Counted from the first letter of the stretch, positions 1-5,940 are shown. The stretch is DNA of 7,593 nt from an uncultured bacterium (GCA_902489575.1 CABUAQ010000090.1:1-7593); one strand, 5' to 3'. Program-made: numbers and translations. The notes: generated by a model not told the origin, from the letters alone.

Positions 1-621
1 GCTATATACGCTGCAATTTTAAAAATTTTTAAATGTTCTGATACTAAAATACATTTTTTATCTGATATTTTTTCTAAAAGTAATCAATTTGACTATATGG
101 AAATATTTTATGTAACATTAGTTGCTATATTTACAGTGGTAATTTATTCCTTTTTTGTTAACAAAAAGGTCTTATACAATTTAAATAGATATATAGAAAA
201 ACAGCCTTGGATAAATAAACATCTTCCAACTTTTTTAAAAATATATAAACAACTTGGTTTTATTAAAAAATTTGACAGAATTGATGTTTGGAGTGAAATT
301 TTTGACACCCCTGATTCAAATTATCACTGGGTTTTAGTTACTGATACTGAATTAAAGCAAAAATTTGAAGGTTGGGTGAATAAATTTTCCGATAACGTTA
401 AAGAAAATGAATTATTTTTAAGAGATGTAATTGTGTATAACTTAAAAGACAAAGAGCTTTATCGAACTCCAGCAATGTATATAACAAGAAAATCTGACAA
501 CATTACAATAGATTTTTTCAGGATTCCTAAAGGTAAACATTATAATCGGTATCAAAAAGATAAGGAGGAAATAAACAATGTCAAACGAAAAGCAAAACAA
601 AAACAGCCAAAAACAAAGTAA
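1..621 (+). CDS. DUF6338-like membrane protein, 5' end outside window
   Basis: The reading frame is open from base 1, so the true start lies to the left; the ATG at 97 is probably internal. The visible 206 residues contain a hydrophobic stretch right after that methionine (about 20 residues, IFYVTLVAIFTVVIYSFF), which I read as a transmembrane helix followed by the positive residues NKK. After it comes a soluble domain with the pattern VWSEIF...HWVLV, then EGWVNKFSDN and ELFLRDVIVYN. That arrangement (membrane segments, then a small beta-rich domain with a G-W/V-x-x-x-S pattern and an acidic ELxL strand) matches my memory of the DUF6338 family, whose function is unknown. The tail is very basic (KRKAKQKQPKTK) and lies in the stretch that overlaps the next gene by 44 bp, so the tail may be shaped by that overlap. 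Membrane location is inferred. The family call is moderate; a search against PF19865 would settle it. Confidence 0.6.
   Translation, partial: AIYAAILKIFKCSDTKIHFLSDIFSKSNQFDYMEIFYVTLVAIFTVVIYSFFVNKKVLYNLNRYIEKQPWINKHLPTFLKIYKQLGFIKKFDRIDVWSEIFDTPDSNYHWVLVTDTELKQKFEGWVNKFSDNVKENELFLRDVIVYNLKDKELYRTPAMYITRKSDNITIDFFRIPKGKHYNRYQKDKEEINNVKRKAKQKQPKTK
562..568 (+). promoter_or_regulatory. Ribosome binding site of the 59-aa gene
   Basis: AAGGAGG lies 9 bases before the ATG at 578, inside the coding sequence of the upstream membrane protein. This near-perfect anti-SD match is the main reason to call the small overlapping frame a real gene. Confidence 0.8.
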
Positions 622-757
622 TAATGGATATAAAGCTCAAAATAGTAAAGATATAGAAATTCGAAAAGCACATGTTTATGATAGTCGTTGGATAACTGAA
701 CGTGGCGGTACAAATGATGAACCAGCTGAAACGCCATCGGAAAGACCTCATTCATAA
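578..757 (+). CDS. Small hydrophilic protein (59 aa), overlapping the DUF6338-like gene
   Basis: The 59-residue product is rich in Asn, Gln, Lys, Glu and Ser, has no hydrophobic core segment and ends in RGGTNDEPAETPSERPHS, so it is probably largely disordered. It starts inside the end of the membrane-protein gene (44-bp overlap, shifted frame) behind a perfect Shine-Dalgarno, and ends 15 bp before the stop of the convergent regulator gene. This layout predicts translational coupling and a joint role with the membrane protein. The NGYKAQ segment and the Gly-Gly-Thr/Pro-rich tail resemble short GYQP-type proteins that I recall next to DUF6338 genes, but that is memory, not a checked match. No enzyme motif is present and I assign no function. 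It is too short for a long-ORF scan. Confidence 0.72.
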   Translation: MSNEKQNKNSQKQSNNGYKAQNSKDIEIRKAHVYDSRWITERGGTNDEPAETPSERPHS

Positions 758-772
758 ATTTATAACTTAATT

Positions 773-1090
773 TTAATGTAGCAGCCCTTTCAAAATCTTA
801 TGAGCCATAAGGATTTCTTCTTCGCTTGCGGTTTTGAGCATTGAATTGATATCTGATAATAATTCGTCTGTTGTTTTGATGTGTGTTATGTCTAGCATTT
901 CCGCTACATCAACACCGAAAACTTTTGCATAATTTTCAACCAATTCCGCAGATGGATAGTTTTTGCCGGTTTCGATACAGCTTTGGTGTTTTGTTGCAAT
1001 ACCAACTTTTTCGGCTAGTTCAGATTGTTTCAAGCCGTTTTTCGTTCTTAATTCTTGTATTCTTTTTCCTAGTAATTTTTTGAGTTCCAT
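773..1090 (-). CDS. Small Cro/C1-type (XRE) transcriptional regulator
   Basis: A 105-residue DNA-binding protein. Residues 8-65 form a classic five-helix Cro/C1 HTH: GKRIQELRTKNGLKQSELAEKVG, then the recognition helix region ATKHQSCIETGKNYPSAE, and the closing LVENYAKVFGVDVAEML. The remaining 40 residues are a helical tail with no S24 (LexA-like) peptidase, so RecA-driven self-cleavage is not expected. I chose the ATG at 1090 because AGGGG sits 5 bases upstream. The frame stays open to 1192, but the extra N-terminal residues are not HTH-like and the ATG at 1108 has no ribosome binding site. The gene diverges from the 238-aa gene at 1261 and could control that intergenic region and itself. It converges with the small gene ending at 757. 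Whether it belongs to the mobile element is unclear, since a second repressor is encoded at 3359-4072. Confidence 0.9.
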   Translation of the reverse strand: MELKKLLGKRIQELRTKNGLKQSELAEKVGIATKHQSCIETGKNYPSAELVENYAKVFGVDVAEMLDITHIKTTDELLSDINSMLKTASEEEILMAHKILKGLLH

Positions 1091-1095
1091 GATAA

Positions 1096-1100
1096 CCCCT
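1096..1100 (-). promoter_or_regulatory. Ribosome binding site deciding the XRE start at 1090
   Basis: On the minus strand AGGGG is followed by 5 bases (TTATC) and ATG. It supports the 105-aa form of the regulator over the longer open frames. Confidence 0.6.
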
Positions 1101-1194
1101 ACTTTCATGTTATGGAATGAACTTTCGCTATAAACATTTTTAGAAGTTATACGGATTGAAAATAATCGTTGTTTATCATAGATTAATAACAAAT

Positions 1195-1225
1195 AACAAG
1201 GATTATTCCAAAAGAAATCCTTGTT
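1195..1225 (+). repeat. 10-bp perfect inverted repeat in the leader of the 1261 gene
   Basis: AACAAGGATT (1195-1204) and AATCCTTGTT (1216-1225) are exact reverse complements separated by 11 bases. The repeat ends 35 bp before the ATG at 1261 and lies in the divergent region shared with the XRE gene. There is no T-tract after it on the plus strand, so it is not a good intrinsic terminator. It could be an operator for the neighbouring XRE protein or a leader-RNA hairpin. Confidence 0.65.
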
Positions 1226-1260
1226 TAATATGGATAAATTTTAGATGGAGTGTTTGGAAT

Positions 1261-1977
1261 ATGAAAAATCAATATGCAGGTGATGTCGGAGATTACACAA
1301 AATTAGGAGTTTTAAGGGCTATTGAAAAAGCCGGTTTTAGCATAGGTTTAAATTGGTACTTAACGCCTGATGAACCTGAACATTCAAAAACTTTTACTGA
1401 CGGCAAACACATTAGTTTTTTGGATAAGGAATGTGATACTCCTGATAAAGATTTGCATTCCGCACTAAAATCAATAGCAAAGAGTGAAAAACGTTCTGTT
1501 GCTAAAATTGAACGAGCAAAACTTTTTGAAAATGCTCACTTTTGGAACAAAATCTTAGAAGCCAAAACCCGTGATAAATGGCATATAGAAGCATTAAAGA
1601 GATTAGGAAATCAAGATGTTATATTTTTAGATCCCGATAATGGGCTTGAAATTAAAGGTACAAAACCACATTCAAAGAATGGAAGCAAATATACAACTTA
1701 TCAAGAAGCTGCAGATTATTATGCAAAAGGTGCGACAGTGATAATTTACAATCATAGAGATAGAAAGCCGGAAGAGGAATATTTGAAAAGATTTTATCAG
1801 TTTAAGGATATGGAAGAAACCCAAAACGCAAAAATGTTTTATTTAAGGGCTTCAAGGTATTCCGTTAGGGATTATTTATTTTTGATGCAAGAAAGGCATT
1901 TTTCTGACTTAGAAAGGGCTATTGATAGTTTCTTAGCTACTGAATGGTGTCTTTACCTCAAAAAGTACACTCTTTGA
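1261..1977 (+). CDS. Uncharacterised protein of the MKNQY-GD--DY-K family
   Basis: A 238-residue protein. Its N-terminus, MKNQYAGDVGDYTKLGVLRAI, and the central VIFLDPDNGLEIKG, then SKYTTYQEAADYY and TVIIYNH, match a widespread bacterial family of hypothetical proteins that I recognise by these signatures; I know of no assigned function. The LDPDNG strand-loop followed by a second beta strand with a polar end (IIYNHRDR) is reminiscent of Rossmann-like methyltransferase or nuclease-type active sites, but that is inference only. Full length for the family. The ATG at 1261 is chosen because homologues start here and GGAG lies at 1247-1250, 10 bases upstream; the frame is open back to 1156 without a better start. 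The gene diverges from the XRE regulator and ends 2 bp from the integrase stop. It is either accessory cargo or the host gene next to the element boundary. Confidence 0.8.
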   Translation: MKNQYAGDVGDYTKLGVLRAIEKAGFSIGLNWYLTPDEPEHSKTFTDGKHISFLDKECDTPDKDLHSALKSIAKSEKRSVAKIERAKLFENAHFWNKILEAKTRDKWHIEALKRLGNQDVIFLDPDNGLEIKGTKPHSKNGSKYTTYQEAADYYAKGATVIIYNHRDRKPEEEYLKRFYQFKDMEETQNAKMFYLRASRYSVRDYLFLMQERHFSDLERAIDSFLATEWCLYLKKYTL

Positions 1978-1989
1978 CTTCAAAGACAC
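1947..1989. repeat. Nested inverted repeats at the convergent gene ends
   Basis: TCTTTGA (1971-1977), two bases, then TCAAAGA (1980-1986) form a palindrome that contains both stop codons of the converging genes. An outer pair, GTGTCTTT (1947-1954) and AAAGACAC (1982-1989), can form an alternative hairpin. No clean T-tract follows on the plus strand; on the minus strand a T5 lies some bases further on. It may act as a weak bidirectional terminator or be part of the recombination site next to int. Confidence 0.5.
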
Positions 1990-3359
1990 TTCTTCTTTAA
2001 TGCAGAGTAAAGATTGTCCATTGTTGATGCAGCGAGAGTTTCCTTGCTTTGAATTGCGTGGGAATAGGTGTTTAGCGTAACTGTTTTATCACCATGCCCA
2101 AGTCGTTTGCTTAAAGTTACGGCATCAACTCCGTTTGCTATAAGTAAACTCGCATTTGTATGCCGAAGTTCATGAAATGTGATTTTTGGTAAATTATGAC
2201 GTTTTAAGAAGTTCATAAACCATTTATAAGGTCTTGTCGGGTGCAAATCTTCTCCGTTGTCGTGTTTGAATAAATACTCGCCGTTTTTCCAAGCAGAGCC
2301 AAGTTTCAATTTGTCTTCTGCTTGTTTTTGCTTGTATATTTTAAGCATTGAAAGCATTTGAGAAGAAAGAGTTACGGTTCTGTTTCCGTTTTCAGTTTTT
2401 GGCGGTCGTTCCATTATTCCATAAGTGCTGACATATTGCCGCTGTTTATTTATGGTTAAGATCCCTGTTTCAAAATTTACATCTTCCCATTTAAGTCCGC
2501 ATAATTCCCCGGATCTTAAACCGACATCCAATGCTAGTGAAATCATCGTTCGATAGGTCAGCGGTTCATTTTCAAGTTCTTTAAAAAGCTTTGCTGTTTG
2601 CATATCGTCATAATATTTAACCTGTTTTTTAGAAATTTTGCCCAAGTCAACTTTTTTAGCAGGGTTTGAATTTATTAACTCCCATCTTTCGGCAAGAGAA
2701 AATATCGCACTAATATCTGTATGATGATTTTTTATTGTTTTGTCTGACAAAGGTTTTTCGTTTGTCATTTTAAACATCTTATTAAAATCCAAGCTAAAAG
2801 AATCGCAGATTTTTTTAGCAGTTTTGAGATTAGTCTTTTGTCCCTTTTTAATTCTTTTACAAGTTTTGGTGGTTATTCCTGTAAGCTGCTGTAATTTAGA
2901 GGTTGTATATTTAGACAAAAACTCCGACATAATAATTGTCGGAGTATAAAAATCTTCAAGTCGTGAGCCGTTATTTCTTAATTTGTTATAAAATTCTTCT
3001 AAGTGATAAGTTTGAATTTTGCTTAATTTGTGATGTCCTAATTCAGGGATAATTCTATCTTTTAATCTAGCTAAGCAGGGTTTTAAAGTTGCAGGTGCAT
3101 ATTTGATTTTTGCGTATTTTTCAATCCATAATTCTGTAATTTCTGCGAACGTTAATTTTTCACCATCAAGATATGTTTTATTTTGAACTTCGTTTTCAAA
3201 TAATACTTTTTGCCGTTCCAGTTCTTTTTGTTTTTGTCGTTCGGTCAGATTTGGCGGAAGTTTTATTGTCTTTGAATGTCGGATTTTCTTTCCTTTTATA
3301 TCGTAACCGCTACAAACGACAATCCGATAACCGTCTTTACGCTTTTCGATGCTTGCCAT
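1980..3359 (-). CDS. int: Tyrosine recombinase (phage-type integrase) with embedded HTH
   Basis: A 459-residue site-specific recombinase that would integrate and excise the element. Residues 1-50 form an arm-binding domain (RKDGYRIVVCSGYDIKGKKIRHSKT). Residues 68-228 are the SAM-like core-binding domain, and 245-450 the catalytic domain. The full catalytic set is visible: R282 (LRSGEL), K321 (PPKTENGNR), H396 and R399 (HELRHT), H422 (LGHGDKTVT) and nucleophile Y432 (NTYSH), so it should be active. The core-binding domain is interrupted at about 141-199 by a Cro/C1-like HTH. That makes the protein longer than a typical phage integrase of this type (about 370-400 aa). The start codon shares one base with the stop of the repressor gene (TAATG), with GAGG about 10 bases upstream, so the two are co-transcribed and probably coupled. 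It ends with TGA against the convergent 238-aa gene. Confidence 0.96.
   Translation of the reverse strand: MASIEKRKDGYRIVVCSGYDIKGKKIRHSKTIKLPPNLTERQKQKELERQKVLFENEVQNKTYLDGEKLTFAEITELWIEKYAKIKYAPATLKPCLARLKDRIIPELGHHKLSKIQTYHLEEFYNKLRNNGSRLEDFYTPTIIMSEFLSKYTTSKLQQLTGITTKTCKRIKKGQKTNLKTAKKICDSFSLDFNKMFKMTNEKPLSDKTIKNHHTDISAIFSLAERWELINSNPAKKVDLGKISKKQVKYYDDMQTAKLFKELENEPLTYRTMISLALDVGLRSGELCGLKWEDVNFETGILTINKQRQYVSTYGIMERPPKTENGNRTVTLSSQMLSMLKIYKQKQAEDKLKLGSAWKNGEYLFKHDNGEDLHPTRPYKWFMNFLKRHNLPKITFHELRHTNASLLIANGVDAVTLSKRLGHGDKTVTLNTYSHAIQSKETLAASTMDNLYSALKKKCL
2763..2939 (-). other. Cro/C1-like HTH inserted in the integrase core-binding domain
   Basis: This segment encodes integrase residues 141-199. 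It reads as a complete XRE-type fold: FLSKYTTSKLQQLTGITTKTC (helices 1 to 3 start), KRIKKGQKTNLKTAKKIC and DSFSLDFNKMFKM, aligning by eye to the usual SLTQEELAELTGIS...RIxxGxxxPSLETAxKIAxALGVDxxxLF pattern. It sits between the helix ending FYNKLRNNGSR and the helix LSDKTIKNHHTDISAIF, which are adjacent in ordinary integrases. I recall similar inserts in some Clostridia-type integrases. It may add sequence recognition at the core site. Confidence 0.75.
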
Positions 3360-4072
3360 TATGATTTATCCTCACTTTTCCTTTGTCGTTTTCGTATTTT
3401 GGGCTTTTTATTTTCTTCCTTGTGCATTTCACCTATTGAAAAATCCATAAGTCGCTGTAAAGCTCTTTGTGCTTTGTACATAGAAACATCCATTTTGTCT
3501 TGAAATTTTTCAGACGGTAAAGAATCCAAAATATCCAAAAACTCTTCTTCCTTATATATATCCATCTTTTTAACATCTTTATATTGAAGATTATGTCTTA
3601 TTGCATAAATTCTTCGAGCTTTTAAATCTCGCTTATTGTTTGACCTGCTATTTTTATACACATCTAAGTATTCCCCAAGATAATACAAGAAACCTGCAAA
3701 CGGCATTCCTGAAATATCAGACCCAAGAAGAAAATTTAAGGTTTCAACCTGTTTTGGATTGTATTTTTTCATAGATTCAAGTGCTTGCAAAGAGCGTTCA
3801 GTTAAACCAGTTTTATTAACCATAGGATAATCTTTTAAGTGTTTACATGGGCTTAACCACAATAAATAATCTGACGAGACTTTCAATTTTGATGATATTT
3901 TATAAAGGTTTTCTATAGTTGCAACTCGTTTATAATTGGCATATGAATTTATAGTTGAATCAGGGATGCCTGTTAAAACTTCTAGCTGCTGATAATTTAG
4001 ATTCTTTTCCCTAATTACTTGGTCTAGCCTATCTGCTACATTTTTAATGTATTCAGTCGTTTTCTTTTTCAT
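3359..4072 (-). CDS. XRE-family repressor of the element (Stl/CI-like position)
   Basis: A 237-residue protein with an N-terminal Cro/C1-type HTH at about residues 11-73 (NVADRLDQVIREKNLNYQQLEVLTG, IPDSTINSYANYKRVATIENLYKISSKLKVSSDYLL). The linker has NKTGLTERSLQALE, a pattern common in Bacillota XRE regulators, and the C-terminal half is helical and ends in a very basic tail (KKPKIRKRQRKS). There is no Ser-Lys S24 peptidase, so induction by RecA-mediated cleavage is not expected; an antirepressor protein, as for SaPI Stl, would fit better. AGGAG (complement of 4081-4085) lies 8 bases before the ATG. It is upstream of and coupled to int, and divergent from the excisionase, helicase and primase genes. 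This is the place where the lysogeny-type repressor of phages and satellites is found. Targets are probably the palindromes in 4073-4263. Confidence 0.9.
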   Translation of the reverse strand: MKKKTTEYIKNVADRLDQVIREKNLNYQQLEVLTGIPDSTINSYANYKRVATIENLYKISSKLKVSSDYLLWLSPCKHLKDYPMVNKTGLTERSLQALESMKKYNPKQVETLNFLLGSDISGMPFAGFLYYLGEYLDVYKNSRSNNKRDLKARRIYAIRHNLQYKDVKKMDIYKEEEFLDILDSLPSEKFQDKMDVSMYKAQRALQRLMDFSIGEMHKEENKKPKIRKRQRKSEDKS

Positions 4073-4087
4073 TTTTTCATCTCCTAT

Positions 4088-4096
4088 TGTGGATAA
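4088..4096 (-). promoter_or_regulatory. Perfect DnaA box (left arm of inverted pair)
   Basis: TGTGGATAA on the plus strand is the exact reverse complement of the consensus high-affinity DnaA box TTATCCACA. It lies just upstream of the ribosome binding site of the repressor gene. Confidence 0.6.
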
Positions 4097-4105
4097 TTTT
4101 TATTT

Positions 4106-4114
4106 TTATCCACA
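4106..4114 (+). promoter_or_regulatory. Perfect DnaA box (right arm of inverted pair)
   Basis: TTATCCACA, an exact consensus DnaA box, faces the box at 4088-4096 across a 9-base spacer of only A and T. The two together form a perfect 9+9 inverted repeat, so a repressor operator or an RNA hairpin before the repressor start are alternatives. Confidence 0.6.
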
Positions 4115-4205
4115 TTTATCCCATATAGTATTAGGCAGTTGTTTTGCGGTTTTTCGTGCGTTAATGGTCTTGTAGATAAAAAAGTTTTCATATTGAAATT
4201 AAAAC

Positions 4206-4241
4206 ACAGGGAAATTTTCTCTGTCAATTATGTAATTGGCA
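4206..4241. promoter_or_regulatory. Two adjacent imperfect palindromes, candidate operators
   Basis: The first (4206-4224) is ACAGGGAAA-T-TTTCTCTGT, with one mismatched pair out of nine. The second (4222-4241) is TGTCAATTA-TG-TAATTGGCA, again one mismatch out of nine. They overlap by three bases, lie 23-58 bp before the excisionase start, and have the size and symmetry of sites for dimeric HTH repressors. Binding by the XRE repressor encoded next door is inferred. Confidence 0.5.
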
Positions 4242-4263
4242 ACTGGACAAGAAAGGAGAGGAT

Positions 4264-4521
4264 ATGCCAGACGACACAAAGAGAAAAGACGTTACACCAA
4301 AACAAATGTTTACAATTCAAGAGGCGGTTAAACATTTTGGGATCTCGGAGTATTCAATCCGAATGGGAATCAGACAAGGAATTTATCCGGCAATCAAAAT
4401 TGGCGGTAAACGGGGTAAATACCTTATTGATGCCGAATTGTTTGAATCTACTTTAAGGATTCAAGCTATTAGAAATTTAAAAGAGTACAAAAAAGGAGAT
4501 GATAATCATGAAAAAATTTAA
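4264..4521 (+). CDS. Excisionase-like winged-helix DNA-binding protein
   Basis: An 85-residue protein. Residues 15-62 form the MerR-like HTH typical of the excisionase/AlpA-like helix-turn-helix group (HTH_17): FTIQEAVKHFGISEYSIRMG, then IRQGIYPAIKIGGKRGKYLIDAELFE, in which the GGKRGKYLID wing is diagnostic. Such proteins bend DNA and direct integrases toward excision, or act as activators of element genes. It is the first gene of the rightward set, behind AAGGAG with 5 bases of spacing. Its last 14 bp overlap the ATPase gene, and it carries that gene's ribosome binding site, so the two are translationally coupled. Its role as the recombination directionality factor for the adjacent integrase is inferred from family and position; a purely transcriptional role is possible. 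Confidence 0.85.
   Translation: MPDDTKRKDVTPKQMFTIQEAVKHFGISEYSIRMGIRQGIYPAIKIGGKRGKYLIDAELFESTLRIQAIRNLKEYKKGDDNHEKI
4493..4498 (+). promoter_or_regulatory. Ribosome binding site deciding the ATPase start at 4508
   Basis: AAGGAG ends directly against the ATG at 4499, which is too close to use, but lies 9 bases before the in-frame ATG at 4508. The start is therefore taken as 4508. Confidence 0.8.
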
Positions 4522-5935
4522 CACTCAAAAATTGGTAGAAGAAACTTTGGATATTTTTACAAAACGATTTAAAAACACAGAAAGAAGTATTATCACATCA
4601 ATTACAGTTTTAAAAATTGCTCAAATGATGACTTGTAAAAGGGTTAAATATAAAGAGTTTGAAAAAGTTGATAACCCGAATTATTACACAATAGTTTTTC
4701 TTCCGTCAGGTGGAGGTAAAGATAGAATATCTAATGATTTAGATGATTATGTTTTTAAACCTTTTAGAAATTGGTTTAAGGAAAATGCTGAAAAATATTA
4801 CGCAGAAAAGAAACTGCAGATTCAAGAAGAATGCACAGATAACAAAAATAAACCAATAAAGGCTCTTATAAAAGAAGCTGAAAGGGCAATCCGTTATCCA
4901 ATTTTAGAAGTGGTTGACGGCACACAAGAGGGACTTTTTGAGGATGCAAAAGTTCTAAATGAAGCCGGCTTTGGTGCTATTACTTACAAAATGTCCGAGT
5001 TTGGTATGTTTCTAGAAACAGCACAAAATATAGAGAAACAGTTTCTCGGGTGCTTGTATGAGGGCTATGACGGTAAAGTAATTTCTAAATCAATAAAATA
5101 CGGCAAACGTGAATCTAGTATTGAAAATATGCCTGTAAATTGCTTGCTTCTTTCAGATCCATCTTTATTTACACGTGGTAACTTGAAACACATGTTTGAC
5201 CTACTGTTGCAGACAGGTTTGAGCAGAAGATGTGTTATATCTTTCCAAAAACCGAAAAAGAAAGAGATTGAATATAACACAGATGCAGCCTTTGAAAAAG
5301 AGAAACAGTTTTATAGAGATTGCGAAAAACTGTCTGAACAATTTATGGAAATATTTAACAAAATACCAGTCAATGCAGTGTATGTATTTACAGATTCGGC
5401 ACTCAAAAATGTTCATTATCCATACAAAATAAAAATGGAAGAACTGGAAAATGCAACAGAAGATGTTCTAACCAAAAAAGAAATTCAGAGCAGACAACAT
5501 AAGGCAATCAAAATTGCATGTCTTTATGCTTGCTTAAATCATCCGACAGAATTGGTAGTTAATGACGAAGATATGCAGCAGGCTATTGATACAGTAGAAT
5601 TCATTTCGAAGGATTTCAAATCTTTTAGGAATTATAAACCTAAGGAAGATGATGCCTATGATAAATTATGGGAATTTTTCCTAGAAAACTTAGGCAAAGG
5701 TTTTACAAGAACAGAACTTGTATATAACCAGTTCCAAAATTTCGGAATATCCAGAGATAAATTTAAAGACCGCTTTGATGACTACATTGAGTCGATAAAA
5801 GAAATGGCAAAAGACAAGGGTTATCTATTAAACATAAATTCTATAAATAATAATTCTGGTACTGAATATATGTTGACCAAGCTTGAACAACAAGATTTAA
5901 GTGAGGATACGCTACCACTTGAAGATTTAATTTAA
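4508..5935 (+). CDS. DUF3987-like P-loop ATPase, putative replicative helicase
   Basis: A 475-residue protein. A helical N-terminus (1-58) precedes a P-loop strand TIVFLPSGGGKDR (61-73), a Walker A variant with Asp directly after the Lys (K71-D72) instead of Ser/Thr. A Walker B-like acidic site is in YKMSEFGMFLE (E164), then LYEGYDGK (183-190), a strand NCLLLSDPSLF (211-221) that fits a sensor-1 position, and a LLQTGLSRRCVISF arginine pair (R240/R241) that could be the Arg finger. This order matches DUF3987-type helicase-like proteins of phages and integrative elements, which often pair with a TOPRIM primase, as here. The C-terminal third (380-450) looks like a winged-helix (FTRTELVYNQFQNFGISRDKF). 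It lies between the excisionase gene, which it overlaps, and the primase gene. Helicase activity is inferred; the protein could instead be an origin-binding initiator ATPase. Confidence 0.82.
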   Translation: MKKFNTQKLVEETLDIFTKRFKNTERSIITSITVLKIAQMMTCKRVKYKEFEKVDNPNYYTIVFLPSGGGKDRISNDLDDYVFKPFRNWFKENAEKYYAEKKLQIQEECTDNKNKPIKALIKEAERAIRYPILEVVDGTQEGLFEDAKVLNEAGFGAITYKMSEFGMFLETAQNIEKQFLGCLYEGYDGKVISKSIKYGKRESSIENMPVNCLLLSDPSLFTRGNLKHMFDLLLQTGLSRRCVISFQKPKKKEIEYNTDAAFEKEKQFYRDCEKLSEQFMEIFNKIPVNAVYVFTDSALKNVHYPYKIKMEELENATEDVLTKKEIQSRQHKAIKIACLYACLNHPTELVVNDEDMQQAIDTVEFISKDFKSFRNYKPKEDDAYDKLWEFFLENLGKGFTRTELVYNQFQNFGISRDKFKDRFDDYIESIKEMAKDKGYLLNINSINNNSGTEYMLTKLEQQDLSEDTLPLEDLI

Positions 5936-5940
5936 TAACC

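Larger units (their letters stand above)
4073..4263. promoter_or_regulatory. Divergent control region between repressor-int and xis-helicase-primase
   Basis: This 191-bp gap must hold promoters for both directions. It contains, left to right, the repressor ribosome binding site, an inverted pair of perfect DnaA boxes (4088-4114), a partial third TTATCC (4116-4121, ten bases after the second), two adjacent palindromes (4206-4224 and 4222-4241) and the ribosome binding site of the excisionase gene (AAGGAG, 4253-4258). I could not pick convincing -35/-10 pairs; weak candidates are near TACTAT on the minus strand (about 4127-4132) and TTGTTT/TAATGG on the plus strand (about 4139-4167). Confidence 0.75.

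Noticed and set aside
552..1083. Frames opposite the small gene (552-755) and opposite the XRE gene (883-1083)
   Set aside because: Shadow frames with Phe/Tyr/Leu-rich low-quality products and no ribosome binding sites.
1091..1192. Longer N-terminus for the small XRE regulator
   Set aside because: No ribosome binding site before 1192 or 1108, and the added residues are outside the HTH fold; AGGGG fits the ATG at 1090.
4139..4456. Plus-strand 105-aa frame across the control region and excisionase gene
   Set aside because: It runs in another frame through the palindromes and the clear excisionase-like gene, has no ribosome binding site and has no protein-like features.
4499..4507. ATG at 4499 as start of the DUF3987-like gene
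   Set aside because: It directly abuts the AAGGAG motif with no spacing; the ATG at 4508 has 9 bases.
5065..5432. Three short frames inside the ATPase gene on both strands
   Set aside because: Overlap a well-supported coding sequence in other frames and have no independent support.
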